Notes under the pieces: model-generated
Told to the model about the DNA's origin: nothing
Databases searched by the model: none
Seen by the model: the letters and a program-made list of their open reading frames with translations, nothing else
Shown here: piece after piece, positions 54,786 to 63,431 of the stretch
Position numbering within the stretch: the stretch's first letter is position 1
How the letters are laid out: each line of letters opens with the position of its first letter
Source: UBA1672 sp965263215
GTDB lineage: Bacteria; Pseudomonadota; Alphaproteobacteria; Micavibrionales; Micavibrionaceae
Assembly (NCBI GenBank): GCA_965263215.1
Contig: OZ253663.1
Location: forward strand, 930,001 to 994,000
Direction: 5' to 3'
DNA: 64,000 nucleotides
Made by a program: the position numbers and the translations under genes

Positions 54786-56606
54786 ATGGCACAGAATTTA
54801 AGAAATATAGCAATCATTGCGCACGTTGATCACGGTAAAACGACCCTGATTGATTCAATCATGCAGCAAAGCGGAACATTCCGCGACAATCAACGCGTTG
54901 ATGAGCGGGCTATGGACTCAGGCGATCTTGAAAAAGAGCGCGGCATTACTATTTTAGCCAAGCCGACATCCATCGATTGGGAAGGGACGCGCGTCAATAT
55001 TATTGATACACCCGGACACGCCGACTTCGGCGGTGAGGTGGAGCGTGTTCTTCACATGGCCGATGGCGTGATTTTGTTAACCGATGCTGCAGAAGGTCCG
55101 ATGCCGCAAACTAAATTTGTACTTGGTAAAGCATTGGCTCAGGGACTACGCCCGATTGTGATTATCAATAAGATTGATCGCCCTGATGGTAGGCCTGAAG
55201 AAGTCGTTGATGAGGTTTTTGACCTGTTTGTTTCACTAGATGCAACAGACGAACAACTAGATTTTCCGATTCTTTATGCGTCAGGCCGTGATGGGTGGTG
55301 TACGCGCGAGTTGGATGATGAACGCAAAGATTTGTCGCCATTGCTAGAGCTTGTTTTGAATCATGTCCCTGAACCTGATGTTGATTTTGATAAACCGTTT
55401 GCATTGCTTGCAACGCTTCTTGATTCTGATCCGTTCTTAGGTCGCTGTCTGACAGGGCGTGTGGCACAAGGACGTGCGAAGGTGAATGATTCTGTTAAGG
55501 CTATTAACCTTGATGGTGAAACTGTTGAAACTGGGCGTTTGACAAAGTTGTTGAAATTTGAAGGTACGGAGCGCGTTCCTGTAACCGAAGTGCAGGCGGG
55601 AGACATTATTTGTATCGCTGGTCTGACCAAAACATCCGTTGCGGACACAATATGTGATACCGCTGTCACTGAAGCCGTGCCGTCAACGCCGATTGATCCA
55701 CCGACAATGTCTGTGACAATTTCTGTGAATGATTCGCCGTTCGCAGGGAAGGAAGGTTCTAAGGTAACATCGACCATGATCCGTGAGCGCTTGTTAGCCG
55801 AAGCAGAAGTGAATGTTGCAATTACCTTTAAAGAAAGTGCCGATAAAGATGCGTTTGAAATTGGCGGGCGCGGGGAATTACAGCTTGGTGTTCTGATTGA
55901 AACCATGCGCCGTGAAGGCTTTGAGATGACTGTATCTCGTCCTAAAGTTTTATACCGCGAAGAAAATGGACAAAAGTTAGAGCCAATTGAAGAAGTTATT
56001 ATTGATGTGGATGAAGAATATGCATCATCCGTTATTGATGCGATGAACCGTCGTAAGGCCGAAATGACGGATATGAGATCTTCCGGTGTGGGCAAAAGCC
56101 GTATTACATTTCTTGCACCGTCCCGCGGTTTGATCGGGTATCAAAGCAGGTTTTTGACGAACACACGCGGAACAGGGATTATGAACCGTTTGTTCCATTC
56201 TTATGCACCGCATAAGGGGGATATTGGTCAACGTCGTAATGGCGCACTTATTTCCACGGATACAGGTGCGGCTGTGGCGTTTGCAATTTTCAACCTGCAA
56301 GATCGTGGCACAATGTTTATTGAACACCAAACACCCGTTTATTCCGGGATGATCGTTGGTGAACATAACCGTGAGAATGATCTGGAAATCAATGTTCTTA
56401 AGGGTAAAAAGCTTACCAATATGCGCGCCAGCGGATCAGATGAAGCTGTTACTTTAGTGCCGCCGCGTCTGATGTCGTTAGAAGACATGATGTCATACAT
56501 TAATGATGATGAATTGATGGAAGTGACGCCGAAATCTTTGCGCTTGCGTAAGAAGTTCTTATGTACGCATGAGCGTAAAAAGGCAAGCCGCGCAGCTGCG
56601 TCGTAA
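54786..56606 (+). CDS. typA: GTP-binding protein TypA/BipA
   Basis: This 606-residue ribosome-associated translational GTPase acts in 50S assembly and cold/stress adaptation by family. AHVDHGKTTLIDS (G1), DTPGHADFGGEVERV (G3), NKIDR (G4) and the BipA-specific C-terminal region ending near RKKFL are intact. The length is typical. A -10-like TATACT occurs at 54745 with no clear -35. Confidence 0.97.
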   Translation: MAQNLRNIAIIAHVDHGKTTLIDSIMQQSGTFRDNQRVDERAMDSGDLEKERGITILAKPTSIDWEGTRVNIIDTPGHADFGGEVERVLHMADGVILLTDAAEGPMPQTKFVLGKALAQGLRPIVIINKIDRPDGRPEEVVDEVFDLFVSLDATDEQLDFPILYASGRDGWCTRELDDERKDLSPLLELVLNHVPEPDVDFDKPFALLATLLDSDPFLGRCLTGRVAQGRAKVNDSVKAINLDGETVETGRLTKLLKFEGTERVPVTEVQAGDIICIAGLTKTSVADTICDTAVTEAVPSTPIDPPTMSVTISVNDSPFAGKEGSKVTSTMIRERLLAEAEVNVAITFKESADKDAFEIGGRGELQLGVLIETMRREGFEMTVSRPKVLYREENGQKLEPIEEVIIDVDEEYASSVIDAMNRRKAEMTDMRSSGVGKSRITFLAPSRGLIGYQSRFLTNTRGTGIMNRLFHSYAPHKGDIGQRRNGALISTDTGAAVAFAIFNLQDRGTMFIEHQTPVYSGMIVGEHNRENDLEINVLKGKKLTNMRASGSDEAVTLVPPRLMSLEDMMSYINDDELMEVTPKSLRLRKKFLCTHERKKASRAAAS

Positions 56607-56697
56607 GTGGCTTTGTGAGTGGTTTTCTGATTTTCCTTGTGGTTGATCAAATAAGCTGCAACACTTTGATTTAAGGTAAATAAGGAAAATATAATTT

Positions 56698-57789
56698 ATG
56701 TTCGAAGTGGCTGAGGAGCGTGCTCCCCAAAAGAATGTCTCTAATATTGCTTTATCGAATGATAACGCCGAAATAAAAGAGCGTATTGCTAAATTAGTAC
56801 GGCATTGTGCCAAATATCAAGGAGCCGATGACCGTAAGGCGCTTGTGCAATTAGTGAACACGCTGATACCGTTTTCTTTTATTTGTGCAGTGATGATTTA
56901 TAGTTTTTCTTCTATGTACTGGCTGACAGCGCTTCTGACTGTCCCAGCATCGTTTTTTTTGGTTCGTATATTTATTATTCAGCATGATTGCGGTCATAAT
57001 TCGTTTTTTTCGTCTCGTAAATGGAATAATTACGTCGGTCGTATTTTAAGTGTTTTAACATGGACGCCATATGATTTTTGGCGCAAAACACATAATTTGC
57101 ATCATTCCAGTTCTGGTAATCTTGATAATCGTGGGTTTGGTGCGATTGAAACAATCACGATAGAGGAATATAACGCTCTGCCCAAAAATCTACAGTTCTG
57201 GTATCGGCTTTATCGTAATCCCTATATTTTACTGCTTTTGGGAACGCCTTTTTTTATTATTGTGGGGCAGCGTTTCGCGAGTGCTAAAGCGTTTCCGTTT
57301 TGTGAGGTGAAGCAAGTAATCTCTTTCAACCACATATGGAAAAGTGTTTTTGGGTTAAATGCCGCTTTACTTATTACTTATGGTCTTGCAGGTATGCTCT
57401 TGGGCTTTGATGTTGTGCTTTTGTCTTATCTTCCGGTAGTGATTGGTACGGCATGGATTGGCGGTTGGTTGTTCTTCATTCAGCATCAATTTGAAGATGC
57501 CCATTGGGAACAACAGGACGGGTGGAATTATGCAGAGGCTGCTGTCATGGGAAGTTCTTATTATGACCTACACCCTGTATTACAATGGCTGACAGGTAAT
57601 ATCGGCCTTCATCACATTCATCATTTGAATGCGCGTATTCCAAATTATCGTTTGCAAGATTGCATGGACGCTAATGAAGATCTTCGAGGTATTAATCGTA
57701 TTACTCTGTGGGAGAGCTTTAAATACGCGCATTTGGCTCTGTGGGATCAAGACAAACGTAAGATGATTAGATTTTCACAGCTTGCATAA
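56698..57789 (+). CDS. Membrane fatty acid desaturase
   Basis: This 363-residue protein has three histidine boxes for a di-iron centre: HDCGH at 96-100, HNLHH at 132-136 and HHIHH at 305-309. Four or more membrane helices surround them. The pattern is that of acyl-lipid/delta-12-type desaturases, but regioselectivity cannot be read off. AAGGA lies about 12 nt before the ATG. The stop is followed by a decayed copy of the gene's end (57840-58010), meaning there were once two tandem genes. Confidence 0.94.
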   Translation: MFEVAEERAPQKNVSNIALSNDNAEIKERIAKLVRHCAKYQGADDRKALVQLVNTLIPFSFICAVMIYSFSSMYWLTALLTVPASFFLVRIFIIQHDCGHNSFFSSRKWNNYVGRILSVLTWTPYDFWRKTHNLHHSSSGNLDNRGFGAIETITIEEYNALPKNLQFWYRLYRNPYILLLLGTPFFIIVGQRFASAKAFPFCEVKQVISFNHIWKSVFGLNAALLITYGLAGMLLGFDVVLLSYLPVVIGTAWIGGWLFFIQHQFEDAHWEQQDGWNYAEAAVMGSSYYDLHPVLQWLTGNIGLHHIHHLNARIPNYRLQDCMDANEDLRGINRITLWESFKYAHLALWDQDKRKMIRFSQLA

Positions 57790-57839
57790 AGGCTCGCTTC
57801 TTTTAGCCACTGTGCTCCTTTTTCTATCTTTTTCCTGCT

Positions 57840-58010
57840 CATCACATGGCTAACACGTAATAACGGCTTTCATTATATTTACCATTTAAACGCGCGTATC
57901 TGATTATCTGATAGGTTTCCCAAAGCATTAATCGTTGTAAATACGGTAATGAAAATTGAGTGTTATGGATTGAAGATAAGCGCAAATTGGCACAGTTCAC
58001 ACAAGCTGAT
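57840..58010 (+). pseudogene. Decayed 3' end of a second desaturase gene
   Basis: The sequence ATGGCTAACACGTAATAACGG (at 57845) and the following ~50 nt align with 57586-57650 of the intact gene, differing mostly by third-position transitions; it retains the HxxxH-like FHYIYHLNARI and then has a stop. A later block near 57962-58010 aligns with the gene's last ~50 nt. Internal stops and frame changes show no function remains. It is a remnant of tandem duplication or of recombination between duplicates. Confidence 0.8.
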
Positions 58011-58017
58011 AACAGAG

Positions 58018-58842
58018 CTATCCATTAGCTTCTTTTTTCTGCTTCTTCTCTGCTTTTTCTTGCTCTCTTTGAGCTATACGCGCGTTCCATTCTTCATCAA
58101 TGGCGTCATTATTCTTTCCTGACCACAGGAACCAACGGCGGATGAACATAACCTCACGCACCGGCGTTTTAACAACCAGTATAAGGATACCGATAGACAG
58201 GAGACACCAAATTGCAGCAACTTCGTTTGGATTGCTCGTGAGTAGCATTGAAAGCTGAGGGCCTACGAGGAAGTGATAGATCGTGAAACGCCAAGAACCA
58301 TAGATAAACGGCAACAATATTCCAACGAAGAAGTAACTAGGATACAGGCTTAAGAAACGCGCCCATGAGTCGACTGTAATAAAGTTTAACATGCCATTGG
58401 TCGGTACATTCCATGCAATGTGCCAGTCTCCTGAGACGGAGCATAAATTCTCTGCGCACATATTACGGCCAAGCTCACACGTTCCAGCCCATTCAAATGG
58501 ATATAGCTGAAGCAGCATAATAATAGCGGATATAAAGCACAGCGTATAAACGGGCCATTCAATTTTTTTGCGTATGACGTTAGGTACGAAATACATCGAT
58601 ATTAAATTAATAAAGAATGGTTGGAAGGTTATGTGCAGATACCCAAATATCGTTGCAATTTGGTTAGAGGGTAGTGAGCATTGGTCAATCACAGAGTATG
58701 TGAAAGCCTGCAAAAGTTCCATTAATGAAAAATATCCCAAAGCCAGATAAAGTCTTGGATCTTCTTTTTTATAGGCCGCATAGGCCGTGGTTGCTAAACC
58801 AATTCCCGCAAGAACCGCCGATGCTTCACCACTCCAACACAT
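58018..58842 (-). CDS. Multi-pass membrane protein, DUF5765-like
   Basis: This 274-residue protein has about seven membrane helices, opens MCWSGEASAVLAGIGL and has SLMELLQAFTYSVID near residue 38-52, a pattern I associate with DUF5765. Several conserved cysteines and histidines (Cys2, His and Cys near 120-135) could bind cofactor or metal. The C-terminal ~25 residues are Lys/Glu-rich and cytoplasmic. AGGA lies 8 nt before the ATG. An 8-bp dyad lies at 58857-58879. Function unknown. Confidence 0.82.
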   Translation of the reverse strand: MCWSGEASAVLAGIGLATTAYAAYKKEDPRLYLALGYFSLMELLQAFTYSVIDQCSLPSNQIATIFGYLHITFQPFFINLISMYFVPNVIRKKIEWPVYTLCFISAIIMLLQLYPFEWAGTCELGRNMCAENLCSVSGDWHIAWNVPTNGMLNFITVDSWARFLSLYPSYFFVGILLPFIYGSWRFTIYHFLVGPQLSMLLTSNPNEVAAIWCLLSIGILILVVKTPVREVMFIRRWFLWSGKNNDAIDEEWNARIAQREQEKAEKKQKKEANG

Positions 58843-58856
58843 AAAATTTATCCTGC

Positions 58857-58879
58857 TTCCAAAATTTCGACTTTTGGAA
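58857..58879. promoter_or_regulatory. Palindrome upstream of the DUF5765-like gene
   Basis: TTCCAAAA (58857-58864) and TTTTGGAA (58872-58879) are exact inverted arms spaced by 7 nt. On the minus strand a TATATT-like -10 lies directly upstream (near 58884-58879), so the dyad sits at the predicted start of that gene and could be an operator. Confidence 0.45.
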
Positions 58880-58961
58880 AATATAGGAAAGGGTTTGTGA
58901 AGTAAAGACGGCCTTGGTCGTTTTTTAACCCTAAAAAATATTACAATGGATTGCTTATCGT

Positions 58962-58986
58962 GTAACTTTTTAATGCGTTACTCGAA
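58962..58986 (+). promoter_or_regulatory. ECF-type promoter-like sequence of the bufferin-like operon
   Basis: GTAAC (58962-58966) and CGAA (58983-58986) are spaced 16 nt apart, matching in outline the ECF (SigF-type) promoter reported for Caulobacter bufferin genes (GTAACC...CGAA, from memory). The predicted start near 58993 leaves about 30 nt to the ATG with AGAGGA in it. GTAAC also pairs with GTTAC (58977-58981) as an inverted repeat. Confidence 0.6.
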
Positions 58987-59022
58987 TATCTCAATAACTT
59001 AACACTCAAGAGGAATTAAAAC

Positions 59023-59376
59023 ATGCAAACTATTTCTGAAAAGAAACCATTTAATAAAAAACTAGCAACTGCAGCATTTGCAGGCATGCTTGCCGTCGGT
59101 GCATTTTCTGCTGCACCAGCATTCGCGGGTAGTCATAGCAATGGCTGTAGCGCATCTGGCTGCAATAAAAAGACAGAAAAAAGCAGTTGCAGTGGTAAAA
59201 GTGGCTGTAAAGGCAAAACATCATGTAAGGCAAAGGCCTCTTGTAAAGGCAAGCATTCTTGCAAAGGTGCAAACTCTTGTAAGGATAAGCATTCCTGCAA
59301 AGATAAAAGTTCTTGTAAGGATAAGACTTGTAAAGGCAAGACTGACCACAGCGATAACGAAAACTACAACGACTAA
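59023..59376 (+). CDS. Exported Cys/Lys-rich repeat peptide, candidate bufferin-like RiPP precursor
   Basis: This 117-residue protein has a signal peptide (cleavage after AFA, residue 35). The mature part has 11 cysteines; eight of them (62, 68, 74, 80, 86, 92, 98, 103) form a ladder of xxxxSCK-like units, spaced six residues apart except the last (five). No disulfide-protein family was recognised and it is not the DUF2282 precursor. Its position 9 nt before a MNIO-DUF2063 gene and its repeated SC-K motif make it the likely substrate of that enzyme. The tail is Asp/Asn-rich. It was probably modified at cysteines, which is inferred. Confidence 0.8.
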   Translation: MQTISEKKPFNKKLATAAFAGMLAVGAFSAAPAFAGSHSNGCSASGCNKKTEKSSCSGKSGCKGKTSCKAKASCKGKHSCKGANSCKDKHSCKDKSSCKDKTCKGKTDHSDNENYND

Positions 59377-59385
59377 GATCGTATA

Positions 59386-61035
59386 ATGGAAAAACAACAC
59401 TTTCCAAAATTGGGATATGGGTTGGGGTTTCGTCCAACCCATTTCTCTTACATAAAGGAAAACCAACCTGATGTGGATTGGTTTGAAATCATCGCGGAAA
59501 ATTACATGGATACGGGCGGTAAACCGCGCCGTGTTCTGGATGAATTAAAAGAACGTTATCCGATTGTGATGCACGGCGTGTCTCTATCAATCGGCACGGT
59601 TGATCCACTCAATTCCGAATATCTGGATAAGCTCAAAAAACTAGAGCAGCATGTTCAGCCCAAATGGATATCCGATCATCTCTGTTGGACGGGGATCGCG
59701 CATAAAAACACGCATGATCTTTTGCCGGTGCCCTACACGGAAGAGGCACTCAAACACATCATCGAACGTATAAAACAGGTGCAGGATTATCTGGGGCGCA
59801 GGATCGTTCTAGAAAATCCATCGACCTATTTGGAATTCACCGCTTCAAGCATGAGCGAGTGGGAGTTTATCGCTCGCATGGTCGAGGGCTCAGGCTGTGG
59901 CTTGCTCTTGGATGTGAACAACATCTATGTCAGTTGTTATAACCACCGCTGGGATCCGAAAACCTATATTGACGCCATGCCATTGGATGATGTGGCGCAA
60001 ATTCATCTGGCCGGCCATTCCAATATGGGCACACATATTATTGATACGCATGACGATCATGTGATTGATGAGGTCTGGACGCTGTACGCGTACGCGATCA
60101 ACAAGGCTGGCCCGATCAGCACGATGGTGGAATGGGATGACAACATCCCCGAATTTCCCGTGATGATGGAAGAATTAGGCAAGGCGCGCCACTGGGCGAA
60201 GCAATCCCAAGGGCCAACCGAAATGCCGCACTTCAAATCGTTCCGCGATAATATGCGCCCGCCTGAAAAGCCGCTTGCTTATAAGGAAGAGCTTGCCGAT
60301 ATGCAAAACGCGATTTTGGAGGGCGACGGAGATATCATGAACCCCGATGAGCGCATCATCCCGAAACCTGATTTTGCGCCGTCTGAGCAGATTCAGAGCT
60401 ACATCAATGGGTACCGTTTTCGTTTGTTCGATATCGTGCATGAGGATTATCCCGCGCTGCGTCGGGCGATGGGGAAGGATAAGTTTAATGACATGCTCGA
60501 TGCGTATATAGAGGAAACCCCGTCGGAGCATTTCAATGTGGCGCGCTATATTGATAAATTCCCCGAATATGTGCGGGAGAATGAAGCCCCGTTTTTCTAT
60601 GAACTATCGGTTCTTGAAACTGTGCTGTCACGCGTTTTCGACGCGGAGGAAACGGACGTTCTGGCGCAGGATGATCTGGCGGGTATAGACCCTGAAAGTT
60701 TCATGGACTTGAATTTAAATCCACGTGCCGCGCTCAAGCTTCTGGCGTTTTCCTATCCGGTGAATGAGTATTACAACGCGCATTTGAACGATGAAAACCC
60801 TGACGTTCCGGAAAAATCACCGAGCTTTGTTGTGGTGTATAGGCATGAGGATGAGATTTGGCGTCTTGATCTGGAGGAGCGGGAATATATGGTGCTGTCC
60901 TCGCTCTTTAACGGCCTTCCCGTCGGGGAAGCGCTCAGCGCCGCTATTCCCGAAGAGGATGAGGAAATCATGGCCGCCATTGGCCCGTGGTTTTCCAAAT
61001 GGATGAGCAATGGCCTGCTCGCGAAAGCGGCTTAG
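59386..61035 (+). CDS. Fused MNIO (DUF692) oxidase and DUF2063 (BufB-BufC) protein
   Basis: This 549-residue protein joins two parts that are separate genes in known bufferin/MNIO operons. Residues ~10-285 are a DUF692 TIM-barrel with metal-ligand type residues: DWFEIIAENY, VMHGVSLSIG, SDHLCW, LENPST, LLLDVNN, IHLAGH, IDTHDDH and MVEWDDN. These fit multinuclear non-heme iron oxidases modifying Cys-rich peptides. Residues ~330-549 are a DUF2063 domain, the precursor-recognition partner. It lies 9 nt after the precursor gene. No downstream bufD/DoxX-like gene is present. Substrate assignment to the upstream peptide is inferred. Confidence 0.92.
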   Translation: MEKQHFPKLGYGLGFRPTHFSYIKENQPDVDWFEIIAENYMDTGGKPRRVLDELKERYPIVMHGVSLSIGTVDPLNSEYLDKLKKLEQHVQPKWISDHLCWTGIAHKNTHDLLPVPYTEEALKHIIERIKQVQDYLGRRIVLENPSTYLEFTASSMSEWEFIARMVEGSGCGLLLDVNNIYVSCYNHRWDPKTYIDAMPLDDVAQIHLAGHSNMGTHIIDTHDDHVIDEVWTLYAYAINKAGPISTMVEWDDNIPEFPVMMEELGKARHWAKQSQGPTEMPHFKSFRDNMRPPEKPLAYKEELADMQNAILEGDGDIMNPDERIIPKPDFAPSEQIQSYINGYRFRLFDIVHEDYPALRRAMGKDKFNDMLDAYIEETPSEHFNVARYIDKFPEYVRENEAPFFYELSVLETVLSRVFDAEETDVLAQDDLAGIDPESFMDLNLNPRAALKLLAFSYPVNEYYNAHLNDENPDVPEKSPSFVVVYRHEDEIWRLDLEEREYMVLSSLFNGLPVGEALSAAIPEEDEEIMAAIGPWFSKWMSNGLLAKAA

Positions 61036-61081
61036 TTAAAGTATTTGATAATATTACCTACGGAAAATTATGTTGAGGGAA

Positions 61082-61513
61082 TCAATAATATTTCAACGTT
61101 TGGCAAGCGCTAACACGTTCAGTCTGAATGGGTAGATTGTTATTTTGTTGGAAGGTTTCTATTATTTCTTTAATAACAGGTACACAATCTTCAGCACCTA
61201 CTAACAGGCCATCTGATATATCCTTTTTTGTAATTTTAATAAAATTACCGTGTTGATTAATTACTAGTGAGATAGACATTCCAAGACTACAATATTCATC
61301 ATTATTTGATGACGCATTGTAATAACTTGGATTGATCTCATTGATTTCAAAATCGTAGTTATTTTTTACTAATGAGACTACCTCATCCAACTCTTCTGCT
61401 GTGCCTGTTTCACTCACAATAAACATAGTTTCACCACCACAAGCTATAGCCTCAAAACTTGCGTAGGAATAGATTGATAAGAAAATGAATAAAAATATAA
61501 AAGTTCTTTTCAT
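61082..61513 (-). CDS. Small exported protein of unknown function
   Basis: This 143-residue protein has a signal peptide (about 1-24, ending AIA/CGG or nearby), giving a mature protein with several cysteines (25, near 74, 109 and 137) and alternating polar stretches. No family recognised. It lies convergent to the bufferin-like operon 46 nt away and is AT-rich compared with it. Confidence 0.7.
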   Translation of the reverse strand: MKRTFIFLFIFLSIYSYASFEAIACGGETMFIVSETGTAEELDEVVSLVKNNYDFEINEINPSYYNASSNNDEYCSLGMSISLVINQHGNFIKITKKDISDGLLVGAEDCVPVIKEIIETFQQNNNLPIQTERVSACQTLKYY

Positions 61514-61563
61514 TTGTTTCCCATACTTTGCCCTTATTCAATATTGCCAAGAAAGCGGAATGA

Positions 61564-63390
61564 CTACCCCTTCATCTCTTCCAATTCTAGCCATCTTAGC
61601 TCGGCGCTGTCCAGTTCTTCCTTCGCAAGTGGCAGGCGGGTGGAGGCGGTCATAAACGCATCGGCGTCTTTGGTATAGAAATCAGGATCAGCGAGGCGCG
61701 TTTCCAGTTCCGTGATTTCTTTTTCCAGTTTCTTCATGGCCTTGGGCAGCTGTTCTAATTCCCGCTTATGTTTATAGCTAAACGTGACAGGGTCTTTCGC
61801 AGGCATTTCTTTGGGGGCTTTGGCTTCACTTTTCTTCTGCGTTTTTTCAGAAGATTGAGGTGTCTTTTTTGCACTTTGTGCCTTTTTAAACGCCATATAA
61901 TCACTATAGCCGCCGACAATCCCCTCAACCACGCCATCGCCTTCAAATACAAGGGTTTTTGTGACAACTTGATCGAGGAAATCACGGTCATGCGATACAA
62001 CAAATAGCGTACCATCGTAGCTTTTGAGCACGCTGGTCAGCATATCGAGCGTATCCATATCCAGATCATTGGTGGGCTCATCAAGGATGAGCATCGAGCC
62101 GGGATCTGCCAATATTTTTGCGAGCATCAGGCGGTTTTTTTGCCCTCCTGATAATGTGTGCACACCGCGCCACGCATCTTCCGGGTCAAACAGAAAGTCT
62201 TTCAAATAGCCGCAAACATGGCGTGATTTGCCGCGTACATCAAGGTAGTCTGACCCTTCATCACACAAATTATCCTTTAATGATTTTTCAATCTGAAGCA
62301 TGGAGCGTTTTTGATCGAAATAGCTGAAGGTTAGGTTCTTCGCCATTTTGATTTTACCTGAATCGGGATTTTCCTCGCCCGTCAGCATCCGCAAAAATGT
62401 GGTTTTACCCGCGCCGTTCTTACCCAGTATGCCGATGCGGTCTTTGCGTTTGATGCGCATATTAAACTTATCAAGAATGAGCAAATCATCATAGGCCTTG
62501 CCGACATTGAAAAACTCGGCGACATTTTTAGATGATTCTTCGGCCGTGATGGGCGGTAAATCAATGGTGGAGGTCACACGGCGAAAGGCTTTTTGGTCTT
62601 TCTCCAGTTCATTGCGCGCTTGAAACGCTTCGGCTTGGCGGCGTACATTGCGTTTTACACGTGCCTTTACGCCTTTATTCGCCCATGCAATTTCTTGCTC
62701 CACTTTTTTGGCGCGGTTATGCAGGGCGCGGCCTTCCTGTGCGAGCATCTCGCTTGACCATTCTTCGAAATGCGCGAACCCTTTGGGCGCGACTTTAAGC
62801 TCCCCGCGGTCAAGCCAGAATACGCGATCAGTCGTGTTGGCCAAGAATCTACGATCGTGGGAGACAATCAAAACAGCGCCGCGATAACCTGCTATATAAT
62901 TCTCTAGCCATTCTATAAGCTCTAAATCCATGTGGTTTGTTGGCTCATCAAGAAGCAAGATGTCAGGTTCTTCGACTAATGCTCTCGCCAGAGCCGCGCG
63001 ACGAAGCTGCCCGCCCGATAGGTTCTCAAGCTTGTCATCAACATTGAGGAGTAAGGGCGCAATAACCATTTCGATGCGATAATCAATATCCCAGTCTTCC
63101 AAATCATCACTTAAGCCTTCAAAGACGAATTCGCGCACTGTCTTCCCCGGCGTTGGGTCGACCTGTTGTTGCATGTAGCCTGTGCTGATCCCTGCTAACA
63201 GGAAATGTTTTCCGTCATCAATTTCACGATCACCCGTGATGATGTTCATAAGCGTGGTTTTGCCCGCACCGTTTTTGCCGACGAGGGCGATTTTACGCCC
63301 TGCATGGATGTGGAAAGTCAAACCGTCAAAAAACGGTTTTCCGGCAATTAGGACGCTTGCTTCTTCTACACTTAAAATAAGATCACTCAT
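61564..63390 (-). CDS. uup: ABC-F family ATPase, Uup type
   Basis: This 608-residue soluble protein has two ATP-binding domains without membrane segments. Walker A GKNGAGKTT occurs twice, LSGGQ twice, and the Walker B regions read LLDEPTNHMDLE and ILDEPTNDLDMD; the latter form is typical of Uup. The C-terminal ~80 residues form a coiled coil, as in Uup, linked to DNA or ribosome binding. The ATG at 63390 (MSDLIL) is chosen over an in-frame upstream TTG; neither has a good ribosome site. Confidence 0.93.
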   Translation of the reverse strand: MSDLILSVEEASVLIAGKPFFDGLTFHIHAGRKIALVGKNGAGKTTLMNIITGDREIDDGKHFLLAGISTGYMQQQVDPTPGKTVREFVFEGLSDDLEDWDIDYRIEMVIAPLLLNVDDKLENLSGGQLRRAALARALVEEPDILLLDEPTNHMDLELIEWLENYIAGYRGAVLIVSHDRRFLANTTDRVFWLDRGELKVAPKGFAHFEEWSSEMLAQEGRALHNRAKKVEQEIAWANKGVKARVKRNVRRQAEAFQARNELEKDQKAFRRVTSTIDLPPITAEESSKNVAEFFNVGKAYDDLLILDKFNMRIKRKDRIGILGKNGAGKTTFLRMLTGEENPDSGKIKMAKNLTFSYFDQKRSMLQIEKSLKDNLCDEGSDYLDVRGKSRHVCGYLKDFLFDPEDAWRGVHTLSGGQKNRLMLAKILADPGSMLILDEPTNDLDMDTLDMLTSVLKSYDGTLFVVSHDRDFLDQVVTKTLVFEGDGVVEGIVGGYSDYMAFKKAQSAKKTPQSSEKTQKKSEAKAPKEMPAKDPVTFSYKHKRELEQLPKAMKKLEKEITELETRLADPDFYTKDADAFMTASTRLPLAKEELDSAELRWLELEEMKG

Positions 63391-63431
63391 AGGAGCGTCT
63401 TGTATCAGAGTAGGGCGCAAAGATAAATGAT

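Noticed and set aside
59051..59437. Opposite-strand frames over the Cys/Lys-rich precursor
   Set aside because: They mirror a repetitive gene with signal peptide and ribosome site on the plus strand.
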